Part shown: positions 9,349 to 18,182 of the stretch, one piece after another
How the letters are laid out: each line of letters starts with the position of its first letter
Numbering within the stretch: the stretch's first letter is position 1
Source: Rhodospirillales bacterium
GTDB taxonomy: Bacteria > Pseudomonadota > Gammaproteobacteria > Burkholderiales > Burkholderiaceae_D
Direction of reading: 5' to 3'
DNA: 42,300 nucleotides
NCBI GenBank assembly: GCA_903970305.1
Contig: CAJCID010000145.1
Span: 1 to 42,300, forward strand
Notes under the pieces: generated by a model
Told to the model about the DNA's origin: nothing
Database searches by the model: none
What the model saw: only the letters and a program-made list of their open reading frames with translations
Program-made: the position numbers and the translations under genes

Positions 9349-11700
9349 CTAGAACTCGGCCCATTCGTCCGGCGAACCGGTGGCCAGCGCCATCGCGTGC
9401 TCGGCGCGAGGGGCCCGGCTTGCGACTGGCGCGGAATGCTTCTTGGCGGGAGTGACCGGAGCAGTGATCTCTGCCCTGTAGAGCGGATTGGGTCCGTGCT
9501 CCGTGCGGAAACTCAGCACCGACTCGGCTAGCCTCTCGGCCTGCTCTTCCATCGATTCGGCCGCCGCGGCGGCCTCTTCTACAAGAGCCGCATTCTGCTG
9601 CGTGGCCTGGTCCATCTGGGAGATCGCCTGGTTCACCTGCTCGATGCCGGCACTTTGTTCTGCGGTGGCCGCTGAGATCTCTCCCATGATGTCGGTGACG
9701 CGGCGTACGGCAACAACAATTTCCTGCATCGTCTGGCCTGCCTCACCGACCAGCTTCGTGCCGGTATCGACGGTTGAAACGGAATGGGCAATGAGTGCCT
9801 TGATCTCGCGCGCGGCATCGGCACTGCGCTGAGCGAGGCTACGTACCTCGGTGGCGACGACTGCGAAGCCGCGGCCCTGTTCACCAGCGCGCGCCGCTTC
9901 CACGGCAGCGTTCAGGGCAAGGATATTGGTCTGGAAGGCGATACCGTCGATAACCGAGAGAATGTCCGCAATTCGCTTGGAGCTGTGCGTGATGGAATCC
10001 ATCGTGTCGACCACCCGGGAGACGACGCTGCCTCCCTTGGCGGCGATCTCGGAGGCGCCGATTGCCAACTGGTTGGCCTGGCGGGCGTTGTCGGCATTCT
10101 GGCGCACGGTCGCGGTCAGTTGCTCCATGCTAGCAGCCGTCTCTTGCAGGCTCGAGGCCTGCGTCTCGGTACGTCGCGACAGGTCGCTATTGCCCTGCGC
10201 GATCTCACGAGCTGCGGTATTGATCGCCTCGGTGGCGGTGCGAATATCCGCAACGGTCAGACGCAACTGCGAGACGGTCTGGTTCGCATCCTCCTTGAGC
10301 TGACCGAAAGTACCGTGGTACTCACGCTCGATCCTTTGGGTCAAGTCACCCTGGGCGAGTGCGCCGAGAATCCGCGAAACCTCGCTAAGACCACTTGCGC
10401 TCGTTTCCATGAGCGCGTTCACGCCCGTGCTGAGCTGCAGCAAGAAGCCCTCCTGACCCTTGGCCCGGATCCTCTCGGAGAATTCACCGCGGCCGGCAGC
10501 CAGGACCAGGCGGGCGATTTCCTCTTCAGCCGCGAGTTCCACCGTCTTGTCCGACCATTCGAGAACGATCCCGATGCGTTCCTTGCCCGACAAGATCGGT
10601 GTGGCCGTGATCGCGAACGTCCGGCCGCCGATCTGAAGCTGCTTGTGGCAAGTCGTCGTGCTCTGCCCCAGCTCCTCCAGTGCCGAGCCCGCCGCACGGC
10701 CAAAAGCGTCGAGTCCACGGCCGACAAGCTGTGCCGGCTCGAAGCCGGGTATCGCCTGGGCCAGTTCGCCCGCGGCGTTGCGAAAGGCTTCGAGGAGCGC
10801 CTGGTTCAGATACTGAATCTTATGCCCGGCATCGAGCATCATCACGCTGGTGCTCGCCACGTCAAGCGCCTGCTTGACCGCAGTCAGGGCGTGCAAAGCT
10901 TCGAGGTCGGCCCGCTCGCGACGCAGCAGGCTGTCCTGCATGGCCTTCATCGCTTCAAGCAGTCTGCCGATCTCGTCATGCCGATCGACGACGATCTCGC
11001 CGTCCAGACGGCCCCTACTGATCGACTGCGCCGCCTCGAGGGCGCGCGCAGTCGGTCCGCTGATGCTGCGCACGATCACCACTCCGACGAGGCAGGCCAT
11101 GACGAAGGCGATCAAGCTGCCGAGAAGGATGGCGATCCGGCTCGCGAGCGCAGCCGCGAGGGCATGCTCGCGGGCGGCCGAGACCTGACCCCTCGTCAGC
11201 TCCACAAACTGATCCAGCGACTCGCGGTAGCCGCCGGCTGCCTTCTTGAACCTGTCGTTGAGAATCTCCTGGGCTGAATCGCGCAGCCCGTCACGCAAAG
11301 CGCTGATCACCTCATCACGGGCGCTCAGATACGCCTCTCGTCTGCTCAGGAATAGATCGAACTGCCTTTGCTCCTCAGGTGAACTGATCGTCGCCTTCAA
11401 GGCTTTGACCGTCTCCCCGTTGACCTTGCGATTGGCCTCGATCTGGGCCGTGAACTTGCTCATCGCATCCGGATCGTCCGAGTTGAAGAGCGCGGACACG
11501 CTGTACATGTTGTCGTGAAAGACGTCTCCGATGTTCTTGAGCAGGACGGTTTTTTCGTAACCAGTTGCAAAACGGGCCAGATCGCGTTCGGTCTGATAGG
11601 TCTTAAGAAGAACCGCAGAAGTCGCGATCCCGGCGAGCGCCAGGATCAAGGCAAGACCTAGGGCGAGACGGACCGCGATGCCCAGATCACGCAAGCGCAT
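9349..11700 (-). CDS. Transmembrane methyl-accepting chemotaxis protein (4HB-type sensor, HAMP, PAS, CheR-docking tail)
   Basis: This 783-residue receptor starts at the ATG at 11700, preceded by AGGGAGAA and overlapping the cheW end by 14 bases. It has a membrane segment at about 9-32, a helical periplasmic sensor (about 35-185, likely four-helix bundle) and a second membrane segment at about 189-211. A HAMP domain follows (about 211-265), then a PAS-like domain (about 280-390) and a further HAMP-like region (about 395-485). The signalling domain has the canonical tip [21 protein letters not shown] flexible tail ends in EWAEF, which fits the xWxxF pentapeptide that tethers CheR and CheB in enteric receptors. 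The ligand is unknown. Confidence 0.94.
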   Translation of the reverse strand: MRLRDLGIAVRLALGLALILALAGIATSAVLLKTYQTERDLARFATGYEKTVLLKNIGDVFHDNMYSVSALFNSDDPDAMSKFTAQIEANRKVNGETVKALKATISSPEEQRQFDLFLSRREAYLSARDEVISALRDGLRDSAQEILNDRFKKAAGGYRESLDQFVELTRGQVSAAREHALAAALASRIAILLGSLIAFVMACLVGVVIVRSISGPTARALEAAQSISRGRLDGEIVVDRHDEIGRLLEAMKAMQDSLLRRERADLEALHALTAVKQALDVASTSVMMLDAGHKIQYLNQALLEAFRNAAGELAQAIPGFEPAQLVGRGLDAFGRAAGSALEELGQSTTTCHKQLQIGGRTFAITATPILSGKERIGIVLEWSDKTVELAAEEEIARLVLAAGRGEFSERIRAKGQEGFLLQLSTGVNALMETSASGLSEVSRILGALAQGDLTQRIEREYHGTFGQLKEDANQTVSQLRLTVADIRTATEAINTAAREIAQGNSDLSRRTETQASSLQETAASMEQLTATVRQNADNARQANQLAIGASEIAAKGGSVVSRVVDTMDSITHSSKRIADILSVIDGIAFQTNILALNAAVEAARAGEQGRGFAVVATEVRSLAQRSADAAREIKALIAHSVSTVDTGTKLVGEAGQTMQEIVVAVRRVTDIMGEISAATAEQSAGIEQVNQAISQMDQATQQNAALVEEAAAAAESMEEQAERLAESVLSFRTEHGPNPLYRAEITAPVTPAKKHSAPVASRAPRAEHAMALATGSPDEWAEF

Positions 11701-12262
11701 GCTGTTCTCCCTGGGGAACCAATGCCCTGGGCGTGGCCGGTTCATCCGTGTCGAACAGGGCCATGTCCTTCGAGGAGATGAGCTTCTCGATGTCGACCAG
11801 GATCAGCATCCGGCCTTCGAGTGCGCCCAGACCCATCAGGTATTCGGTATCGAGCGCGGCACCGAACTGAGGCGGCTGGCGGATCTCTTCAGCCGTCAGC
11901 TGCAAGACGTCGGAGACGCTGTCCACCACGATACCGATCGTCCGGTTCATGATCCTTAGTACAACCACGACGGTGAACGCATCGTATTCGGCCTTGCCGA
12001 CACCAAACTTGATGCGTAGGTCCACGATCGGCACGATCGTGCCGCGCAGGTTCATCACACCCTTGATGAACGCCGGAGCACTGATGATCGGCGTGACGGC
12101 GTTGTAGCCGCGAATCTCCTGGACCTTGAGAATATCGATGCCATACTCCTCGTTGCCCAGTGTGAATGTGAGGAATTCGTGCTCAGGCTCTCCCTTTGAC
12201 GCGCCTCTCGGCTGGGAATCGGACACGCTACGGCTGTTGAGATCGCTGGATGAGTGGGACAT
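11687..12262 (-). CDS. cheW: Chemotaxis adaptor protein CheW
   Basis: CheW couples receptors to CheA in the signalling array. I choose the ATG at 12262 (191 residues, beginning MSHSSSDLN) with CGGAG upstream; a longer frame from 12313 would overlap cheA. A disordered Ser-rich N-terminus of about 28 residues precedes the CheW domain (about 29-175). That domain contains the [14 protein letters not shown] and [19 protein letters not shown] signatures. It follows cheA by 16 bases and overlaps the receptor gene behind it by 14 bases. It is the only CheW in the window, so it may serve both CheA proteins. Confidence 0.96.
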   Translation of the reverse strand: MSHSSSDLNSRSVSDSQPRGASKGEPEHEFLTFTLGNEEYGIDILKVQEIRGYNAVTPIISAPAFIKGVMNLRGTIVPIVDLRIKFGVGKAEYDAFTVVVVLRIMNRTIGIVVDSVSDVLQLTAEEIRQPPQFGAALDTEYLMGLGALEGRMLILVDIEKLISSKDMALFDTDEPATPRALVPQGEQHALA

Positions 12263-12278
12263 GAATGGCTCCGGTGAC

Positions 12279-14135
12279 TTATTGTCTGGACATGCGAACG
12301 ATGGCGGGAACATCGAGAATCAGTGCAACCATGCCGTCTCCCATGATCGTTGCCCCCGACAACCCCGCGACCTTCCGATAGTTCGCCTCAAGGCTCTTGA
12401 TGACGACCTGGTGCTGACCAAGAAGCGCGTCGACCTGTAGGGCCGCGCGGACCCCATCGGAGTCAATCACGATCAGTATTCCGTGGGAATCCTGAGAACG
12501 CCCCTCTAGGCCGAACATCTCCTGGAGGCGGATCACCGGCAGGAAGTTGTCTCGGATCTGGACGACGCGGGCCATGCCCGAGAGACTCTTGATGTCACCC
12601 GCGGTCGGCGCAAGAGACTCGATCACATGGGCCAAGGGCACGATGAAGGTCTGATTGTTGACGGAAACCGACATGCCCTCCAGGATCGCCATGGTCAGCG
12701 GCAGCCGAATGATCATGTTCGTTCCTTTACCTGCCGACGAACTGATCTCGATGCGCCCGCCCATAGCATCAATGTTCCGCTTGACGACGTCCATTCCGAC
12801 ACCACGACCGGAAACATCGGTGACCGCCTCGGCTGTGGAGAATCCAGCTTCGAAGATGAGTGGCCAGATATCACCATCGGGTGCGTTTTCATCCACCGTC
12901 ATCCCGCGTTGAAGCGCTTTCTTCAAGATGCGTTCACGGTTCAATCCTGCGCCGTCGTCGCAGACTTCGACGACGATGCTGCCGCCCTGGTGGAATGCTC
13001 GCAAGGTGACCGTACCGATGGCCGGCTTGCCCGCCGCGATCCGGGCCTCGGGTGACTCGAGTCCGTGGTCGATGCTGTTGCGCACCAGATGCGTAAGGGG
13101 ATCGGCCAGCTTCTCGATCAGCCCTTTGTCGAGTTCCGTGGACTCCCCCACGATTTTGAGCTGAACCTCCTTGCTGAGCTTGGCGGCCAGATCGCGCACC
13201 ATCCGTGGAAATCGATTGAACACGGTCGCGATGGGCATCATCCGCACGGCCATCACGGATTCCTGCAGATCGCGCGTATTGCGTTCCAGCTGGGCCAAGC
13301 CGTCGAGCAGCGACTCATTGGCCATACGGTCCATGGCCGCCGAGGCCTGGGTGAGCATCGCCTGCGTGATCACGAGTTCGCCGACCAGATTGATCAACTG
13401 ATCCACCTTCTCGACCGAGACGCGGATCGAGGTGGTATCGGCCTGGGGCGCACGGTCCGAGGCTCTGCGACCGGGATTGACACCTGCCACCGGGTGGTCC
13501 TCGCGTCGGGTGGCCGCGGTCTCACCCGCAGAAGCTCCAGCTGAAGGCATCGGGACTGTATCGAAAAGCCCGTAGCTCTCGTCCCCGTCGTCTGCCTTGG
13601 CGACGCCGGATTCTCCTGCCATGTCCGGGTTGGGTAGATCATCGAAGAATCCAAAGCTGTCGTCGACGACCAGGTCTCTGACAGCAGTGGGAGAGACCTC
13701 GGTCGCGGGACGCGCTTTGGCGCTGCTGACGAGTAGGTTCAGTTGGCTGCACACGGCGGGCACGTCCACATCAATCGATGTGGCCTGACCTCTATAGAAG
13801 GCCAGTTGGGCTTTCAGGACGTCCCCGGCCTGCAGCAGCGCATCGATATGGCCCGATTCCAGGCGCATTTCGTTACGTCGCGCGAGATCCAACAAGGTCT
13901 CGAGTTCATGCGTGACCTTGGCCATCGCGTCGAACCCAAAGGTGCCACTTCCGCCTTTGATGGAGTGGGCCGCCCGAAAGATGGCATTGAGCTCCTCAGG
14001 ATCCGGTCTCTCGAGATCCAACTTGAGAAGCCCATCCTCGAAGGCGTTGATGTTCTCAGCGGTTTCCTCGAAGAACACGCCATGGAACTGGCTGATATCG
14101 AAGGCACCGACGCCGGACTGTTGGCGCTTTTCCAT
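12279..14135 (-). CDS. cheA: Chemotaxis histidine kinase CheA (first copy)
   Basis: CheA autophosphorylates in response to receptors and passes phosphate to CheY and CheB. The 618-residue product has the P1 domain (about 12-118) with phospho-His H57 in [10 protein letters not shown]. The P3 dimerisation helices lie at about 236-300 and the P4 kinase domain at about 315-480 (N-box [11 protein letters not shown]1 CDDGAG, G2 GRGVGMD). The P5 CheW-like domain is at about 485-618. No folded P2 domain is evident in the 141-235 linker. Instead two copies of a short motif occur there, SFGFFDDLP (160-168) and SYGLFDTVP (187-195). It lies 2 bases after cheY. Confidence 0.96.
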   Translation of the reverse strand: MEKRQQSGVGAFDISQFHGVFFEETAENINAFEDGLLKLDLERPDPEELNAIFRAAHSIKGGSGTFGFDAMAKVTHELETLLDLARRNEMRLESGHIDALLQAGDVLKAQLAFYRGQATSIDVDVPAVCSQLNLLVSSAKARPATEVSPTAVRDLVVDDSFGFFDDLPNPDMAGESGVAKADDGDESYGLFDTVPMPSAGASAGETAATRREDHPVAGVNPGRRASDRAPQADTTSIRVSVEKVDQLINLVGELVITQAMLTQASAAMDRMANESLLDGLAQLERNTRDLQESVMAVRMMPIATVFNRFPRMVRDLAAKLSKEVQLKIVGESTELDKGLIEKLADPLTHLVRNSIDHGLESPEARIAAGKPAIGTVTLRAFHQGGSIVVEVCDDGAGLNRERILKKALQRGMTVDENAPDGDIWPLIFEAGFSTAEAVTDVSGRGVGMDVVKRNIDAMGGRIEISSSAGKGTNMIIRLPLTMAILEGMSVSVNNQTFIVPLAHVIESLAPTAGDIKSLSGMARVVQIRDNFLPVIRLQEMFGLEGRSQDSHGILIVIDSDGVRAALQVDALLGQHQVVIKSLEANYRKVAGLSGATIMGDGMVALILDVPAIVRMSRQ

Positions 14136-14137
14136 GA

Positions 14138-14515
14138 TCAGGCCTGGCCGATGACTTTTCCAACCAATTCGACAAGCTTGTTCGGATCGAAAGGCTTGAC
14201 CATCCAGCCCGTAGCTCCGGCGGCCTTGCCGGCCGCCTTCATCGCATCGCTCGACTCGGTCGTCAGGATCAGGATCGGAGTCGACTTGAACTGCGCCGTC
14301 GAGCGCAGCGACTTCACAAGCGTGAGGCCGTCCATGCGCGGCATGTTCTGGTCCGCCAGCACCATGTCGATACGGTTGACCTGCGCTTGCGCCATTTCGA
14401 AGGCCTCCTGGCCGTCACCTGCTTCAAGGACCGTGTACCCGGCCCGGCTGAGGGTGAAGGCGACCATTTGTCTCAGCGATGCCGAATCGTCCACGGCTAG
14501 GATCGTCTTACTCAT
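14138..14515 (-). CDS. cheY: Chemotaxis response regulator CheY (first copy)
   Basis: This 125-residue single receiver domain has the acidic pair D9/D10, phospho-acceptor D55 in LADQNMP, the conserved Thr in LILTTES, and the Lys of VKPFD. Its QNMPRMDG loop and KPFDPNKL ending resemble the CheY group found beside betaproteobacterial-type CheA operons rather than the enteric motor-binding CheY. The second CheY in the window (near 42000) is much closer to the enteric form. It is encoded 29 bases after the short receptor gene and directly before cheA. Whether it binds FliM or acts as a phosphate sink cannot be told from sequence. Confidence 0.93.
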   Translation of the reverse strand: MSKTILAVDDSASLRQMVAFTLSRAGYTVLEAGDGQEAFEMAQAQVNRIDMVLADQNMPRMDGLTLVKSLRSTAQFKSTPILILTTESSDAMKAAGKAAGATGWMVKPFDPNKLVELVGKVIGQA

Positions 14516-14544
14516 TGCGGGCCTCGTGCGGAAAAGTTAGGGAT

Positions 14545-15768
14545 TTAGAACAGTTCGACATCGCCGACCTCCATACTGCTTTGGGTTACGGGGTTGCGTT
14601 CAAAACGGGCGCGCATGTCGTCGAGCTGCGACTTGACCTCGGCCACCGAGACCGCTTTCCGGGATTCGAGTTGCGGCTCGGCGAAAAACGGAGTGTTCGC
14701 CGCACCGGGTCGGGTCACGACCAGCATCTGCTCGATCGCAGTATTCATGGCATCGAGCCGCAGGCGGGCATGGTGGATCAGCTGTGATGCCATGTCCTGG
14801 AACTGGAGCGAAGCGACGGCAGAGGCGACGTTGCTCTCCACGTCTGCGGCAATATGGGTGATCTGATCCAGGCCGGCGGATATCGCGGCATCGACGCCCT
14901 GGATGCCACTCATGTGCGCTTCCACATCACGCTTGGCGCGCATGGCGAATTCCATGTCGGCGTTGGCCATTTCTTGGATGCTCTGCTCCACTCCGCGGGT
15001 TGCGCCATGCATCTTGTCGACCTGGCTGCGAATCTGCTGGCTGAACTGGTGGGTGCGCTCGGACAAGCCACGGACCTCCTCTGCGACGACGGCAAAGCCG
15101 CGACCTGCCTCGCCCGCCCGGGCGGCTTCAATGGCCGCGTTCAACGCGAGCAGGTTGGTCTGGCGCGAGATCGCTTCGATCTCCCCGAGAATACCCAGCA
15201 CGGTACCGATCTGCAGATTGACATCGCCTACTCGGGCGACCAGAAGATTCGCCTTGGAGCTGCTTTGGGTCGTGCTTTCGACGAATGAATGAAGCGTCTC
15301 CGTGGTGCTGCGTACGAAGTCACCAATGCTCTGGTTGTTCTTACCACCCTCACCGCCCCGGGTGACGTCCACGGCAAGCAACTGCTGACGAGAAGTCAGG
15401 GCATTGACGGCCTTAAAGCTGGTGATGAGCCCGTTGATCGCACTGGCCAGCAGGTCGCGCAGGCGATCCAATTCGGTGCGGCAGCGCTCCAACTGAGCCG
15501 TAAACTCCTCGCTGCAGTCCGCGACGACGCGCATCAGATGCGCTCGATCCTGCTCCTTCTCGCTGCGCAAGGCGTCGATACGCTCCTGTGCGGCCTTCTC
15601 CGTGGCCACCTGCACATAGCGCAGCGTGCCGAACCACGCGATCAGAATAGCCAAGGCGCCGCCGATCATCCAGCCCACCACGGGCCAATCGGCTTGTGCA
15701 GCTTCTCCCATGAGAAAGACTGCACAGACCGTCCAGATCACCGCGATCCCACCGATCTTTCCAAGCAT
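14545..15768 (-). CDS. Membrane-anchored methyl-accepting chemotaxis protein with CheZ-like C-terminal motif
   Basis: The 407-residue protein starts with two hydrophobic segments (about 7-21 and 29-47) separated by only a few residues, so it has almost no periplasmic sensor. A coiled-coil region follows, then a canonical receptor tip [20 protein letters not shown] at about 200-219. Near its end the sequence [13 protein letters not shown] (319-331) resembles the CheZ catalytic helix, with D325 and Q329 in the D-x3-Q spacing. A linker leads to the acidic C-terminus GDVELF. It is the first gene of the operon, with GGGGA before the ATG and a sigma-28 promoter about 70 bases upstream. It may sense membrane or internal signals. 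Confidence 0.9.
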   Translation of the reverse strand: MLGKIGGIAVIWTVCAVFLMGEAAQADWPVVGWMIGGALAILIAWFGTLRYVQVATEKAAQERIDALRSEKEQDRAHLMRVVADCSEEFTAQLERCRTELDRLRDLLASAINGLITSFKAVNALTSRQQLLAVDVTRGGEGGKNNQSIGDFVRSTTETLHSFVESTTQSSSKANLLVARVGDVNLQIGTVLGILGEIEAISRQTNLLALNAAIEAARAGEAGRGFAVVAEEVRGLSERTHQFSQQIRSQVDKMHGATRGVEQSIQEMANADMEFAMRAKRDVEAHMSGIQGVDAAISAGLDQITHIAADVESNVASAVASLQFQDMASQLIHHARLRLDAMNTAIEQMLVVTRPGAANTPFFAEPQLESRKAVSVAEVKSQLDDMRARFERNPVTQSSMEVGDVELF

Positions 15769-15839
15769 TTGTTCCCCGCTGGGTTGTTCCTAGGATAGAT
15801 CACCTGCCTCATGGAGCCGAGAGAGGTGCTGCAAGCCAG

Positions 15840-15866
15840 TTATCGGCCTGGGGGGGGGAAAGTTAA
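15840..15866 (-). promoter_or_regulatory. Sigma-28 (FliA) promoter of the chemotaxis operon
   Basis: On the minus strand the sequence reads TTAACTTT, an 11-base spacer, then GCCGATAA. The enteric FliA consensus is TAAAGTTT-N11-GCCGATAA, so the -10 box matches 8 of 8 and the -35 region 6 of 8. Transcription would start near 15833, leaving a leader of about 65 bases before the receptor gene at 15768. The spacer contains nine consecutive C. This makes the nine-gene chemotaxis operon a late, FliA-dependent unit. Confidence 0.85.
15850..15858. repeat. Homopolymer run of nine G (C on the transcribed minus strand)
   Basis: Nine identical bases lie entirely within the spacer between the -35 and -10 boxes of the sigma-28 promoter. 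Runs of this length are prone to slipped-strand length change. Because sigma-28 promoters need near-fixed spacing, a change of one or two bases would be expected to weaken transcription of the whole chemotaxis operon. The present length gives the optimal spacing. Confidence 0.8.
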
Positions 15867-15911
15867 GCCGGATTTAGGCAGGAATACCGTGTCAGTTCAT
15901 CCGTTAGGTGA

Positions 15912-15928
15912 ATATCTTAAGTAGATAT
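15912..15928. repeat. Short inverted repeat upstream of the two-component genes
   Basis: ATATC and GATAT form a perfect 5-base inverted repeat around a 7-base centre. It lies just upstream of a possible promoter for the sensor kinase gene and could be a regulator-binding site. It is short and AT-rich in a GC-rich genome, which makes it noticeable but not proof of function. Confidence 0.3.
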
Positions 15929-15932
15929 ACGG

Positions 15933-15961
15933 AGGACAGTAGGTGCCCTTAGTGCTAGCAT
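15933..15961 (+). promoter_or_regulatory. Possible sigma-70 promoter of the sensor kinase operon
   Basis: AGGACA is followed after 17 bases by TAGCAT, and a TGC triplet directly before it gives an extended -10 form. Each hexamer matches the consensus at 4 of 6 positions. The distance to the kinase start at 16041 is about 80 bases. No other better candidate was seen in the 272-base divergent gap. This is a weak prediction. Confidence 0.3.
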
Positions 15962-16040
15962 GATCCCAAGCTGTTGTCAGTCACCGAGACAGGCTATTTC
16001 GTCATACCGAACATCCCCCGTGTGAAGATCCGCGACCCAC

Positions 16041-17546
16041 ATGCAAGCCCTACCCCATTCCATCCTAGGTCGCAGACTGCGCGTGCTGCTGATCGAGGAC
16101 AGCGAGGACGATCGCGACCTGATTCTGCTGCACCTTCAGCACAGTAATTTCGAGTTCGACTGGGCCTGCGTAAACAACGCTCGGGAGTTGCGCAATGCGC
16201 TTTCCCAGCATGCCTGGGATGTCGTCATCTCAGACCACCGCTTGCCGGGTTTTGGTTCAGGCGAGGCCATGGCCATCGTTGATGAGGCCGAGCCCTCTCC
16301 GCCGTTCATCCTGGTATCCGGACACATCGGCGAGACCGCCGCAGTGGAGGCGCTCCTGCAGGGAGCTGCCGATTTCGTCAAGAAGGACAGCCTCTCGCGC
16401 CTCGGAGCCGCCGTCGAGCGGGCCCTCGAAGCGAACAGCTTGCGCCGCGCAGCCCGCGAGGCGGAACGGGCTCTGCGCGAGAGCGAGGAACGCTTTCGCA
16501 AGCTCACGGAATTGTCGCCCGTAGGGATCTACCTGACCAATGCCCGTCAGGAATGCATCTACGCCAACGAGCACTGGTATGTGATCACAGGGCTCATCCC
16601 GGAATCCGCAATCGGACGTGATTGGCGCCAGGTACTGCAGATCGACTCGGACGATGCAGCTCAACAGGCGACCGCCATCTTCGCCGAAGATCCCGATCGC
16701 CCTCTTTCGTTCGAGACCCGGATCAAACGGTCCGGCGGGCCCGAGGTCTGGGTGATCGGACAGATGCTCCCTCAGTACGATGCCGATGAACAGCTGACCG
16801 GGCACGTCGGCGTCATCACCGACATCACCGAACGCAAACGTTCCGAGCTCGAATTGATCGAATCCGGCCAAAGGTTGCGCGAGTTGTCCTCGCACATGGT
16901 ACAGATCGAAGAGCGCCAGCGGGCCTCGATCGCGCGCGAGATACACGACGACATTGGAAGTTCTCTGACGGGGATCAAGATCGATCTGGCGTGGCTCAAG
17001 GCGGAACTGGCCGAGCAGTTGGAGGCGCGACCCGAGGTACGGGCCAAGATGCAAGACGTCGAGAAGCTGGTCGATGCCACAGCTGCGGTCAGCCGGCGCC
17101 TGATCAAGGCGCTTAGGCCCAGTATTTTGGATCATGGCGTCGTACCGGCGATTCAGTGGCAATTGCTGGAGTTCGAGCGGCGCTTTGGCATCCGCTGCCA
17201 TTTCGATCCCCCGGTCAACGAGCCGAGCCTCACTGAGGAGCAATCCGTGGCGGTGTTTCGGATTCTCCAGGAAGCGCTGAACAATGTCGCCAAGCACGCG
17301 GGCGCGACCCAGGTCGAGGTAACCGTCTTTAAGCGCAAGAAGGAGCTCACCATCGAAATTCGTGACAACGGTCGGGGACTGCCCGACGGCAAGGCCGAGC
17401 GAGCGGGATCGTTCGGTGTCATTGGCATGCGGGAGCGGATCGCATCGCTCGGTGGCTGGCTCGAGATCGCTGGAGCCCCGGGCAAGGGCGTCTCACTCAT
17501 GATCGGCATACCCTATGGTGTCCAGAAACAGCTGAGGCGGGCATGA
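16041..17546 (+). CDS. Sensor histidine kinase with N-terminal receiver and PAS domains (NarX/UhpB type)
   Basis: The 501-residue protein has no membrane segment. An N-terminal receiver domain (about 12-130) has D20, phospho-acceptor D65 in ISDHRLPG and a Lys at K114 or K115. A PAS domain (about 148-268) ends in the typical VGVITDITERKRSE. A HisKA_3 dimerisation domain carries H302 in REIHDDIGSSLTG, and a HATPase domain has ALNNVAKHAG and DNGRGLPDG. It overlaps the regulator gene by 4 bases (ATGA), so the two form a cognate pair. It is separate from CheA in type. A link to motility is suggested only by position. The start lacks a strong ribosome site, but an in-frame stop lies close upstream. 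Confidence 0.92.
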   Translation: MQALPHSILGRRLRVLLIEDSEDDRDLILLHLQHSNFEFDWACVNNARELRNALSQHAWDVVISDHRLPGFGSGEAMAIVDEAEPSPPFILVSGHIGETAAVEALLQGAADFVKKDSLSRLGAAVERALEANSLRRAAREAERALRESEERFRKLTELSPVGIYLTNARQECIYANEHWYVITGLIPESAIGRDWRQVLQIDSDDAAQQATAIFAEDPDRPLSFETRIKRSGGPEVWVIGQMLPQYDADEQLTGHVGVITDITERKRSELELIESGQRLRELSSHMVQIEERQRASIAREIHDDIGSSLTGIKIDLAWLKAELAEQLEARPEVRAKMQDVEKLVDATAAVSRRLIKALRPSILDHGVVPAIQWQLLEFERRFGIRCHFDPPVNEPSLTEEQSVAVFRILQEALNNVAKHAGATQVEVTVFKRKKELTIEIRDNGRGLPDGKAERAGSFGVIGMRERIASLGGWLEIAGAPGKGVSLMIGIPYGVQKQLRRA

Positions 17547-18175
17547 TCCGTGTCATTGTTGTCGACGACCACGCGATCCTGCGCCGTGGACTGATCAGCA
17601 TCCTCGAGTCCTGTGACGACCTGTCGTGCGTGGCGGAGGGCTCCAACGCGGCCGAGACCATGCGGGCGATCCGGGAATACAGCGCCGACGCGCTCGTGCT
17701 CGATGTTTCGATGCCTGGCAAGGACGGTATCGAGGTGCTGAAGCAGATCAAGAAGGAGCGCCCCCGTCTGCCGGTGCTGATTCTCAGTTCGCACTCAGAA
17801 GACCAGTATGCTTTGCGCTCGATCCGTGCCGGGGCATCGGGCTACCTGAACAAGACCAGCGCGCCGCAGCAGCTTGTGACGGCGATCCGGCAGATCGCGG
17901 CCGGTCGGAAGTACATCACGCCTGAGCTTGCGCAATCGCTGGCTGATCACATCGAAAGTCCGGCCGACGGGCCGGTCCACGGAACCCTGTCGGATCGGGA
18001 GTTCCAGACGCTCAAGCTCATCGGATCCGGCAACTCCTTGACCGAGGTCGCCGAGAAGCTCTGCCTATCGGTCAAGACGGTCAGTGTCTATCGGGCACGC
18101 CTGCTCGAAAAGATGCAAATGAAAAATAACGCGGAACTGACGCGCTACGCCATCGAGCAAGGGCTCGTCGACTAA
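17543..18175 (+). CDS. NarL/FixJ-family response regulator
   Basis: The 210-residue product has a receiver domain (about 2-120) with D8/D9, phospho-acceptor D54 in LVLDVSMPGKDG, and Ser/Lys positions in ILSSHS and LNKTSAP. A C-terminal LuxR-type helix-turn-helix follows (about 145-205), including LSDREFQTLKLIGSG and the recognition segment LCLSVKTVSVYRARLL. It is co-translated with the kinase just upstream and is therefore its likely output. It belongs to the same broad class as UvrY/GacA-type regulators, but I cannot assign targets. Its stop is only 7 bases from the stop of the convergent flgL. Confidence 0.94.
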   Translation: MIRVIVVDDHAILRRGLISILESCDDLSCVAEGSNAAETMRAIREYSADALVLDVSMPGKDGIEVLKQIKKERPRLPVLILSSHSEDQYALRSIRAGASGYLNKTSAPQQLVTAIRQIAAGRKYITPELAQSLADHIESPADGPVHGTLSDREFQTLKLIGSGNSLTEVAEKLCLSVKTVSVYRARLLEKMQMKNNAELTRYAIEQGLVD

Positions 18176-18182
18176 CGTACGC

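Noticed and set aside
9784-11277. 497-codon open frame on the plus strand, antisense to the large receptor gene
   Set aside because: It is fully explained by the opposite strand gene with strong receptor motifs. Long antisense frames are common in GC-rich coding DNA. It has no recognisable domain.
16257-17297. 346-codon open frame antisense to the sensor kinase gene
   Set aside because: It is a shadow of the kinase gene, which has intact REC, PAS, HisKA_3 and ATPase motifs.
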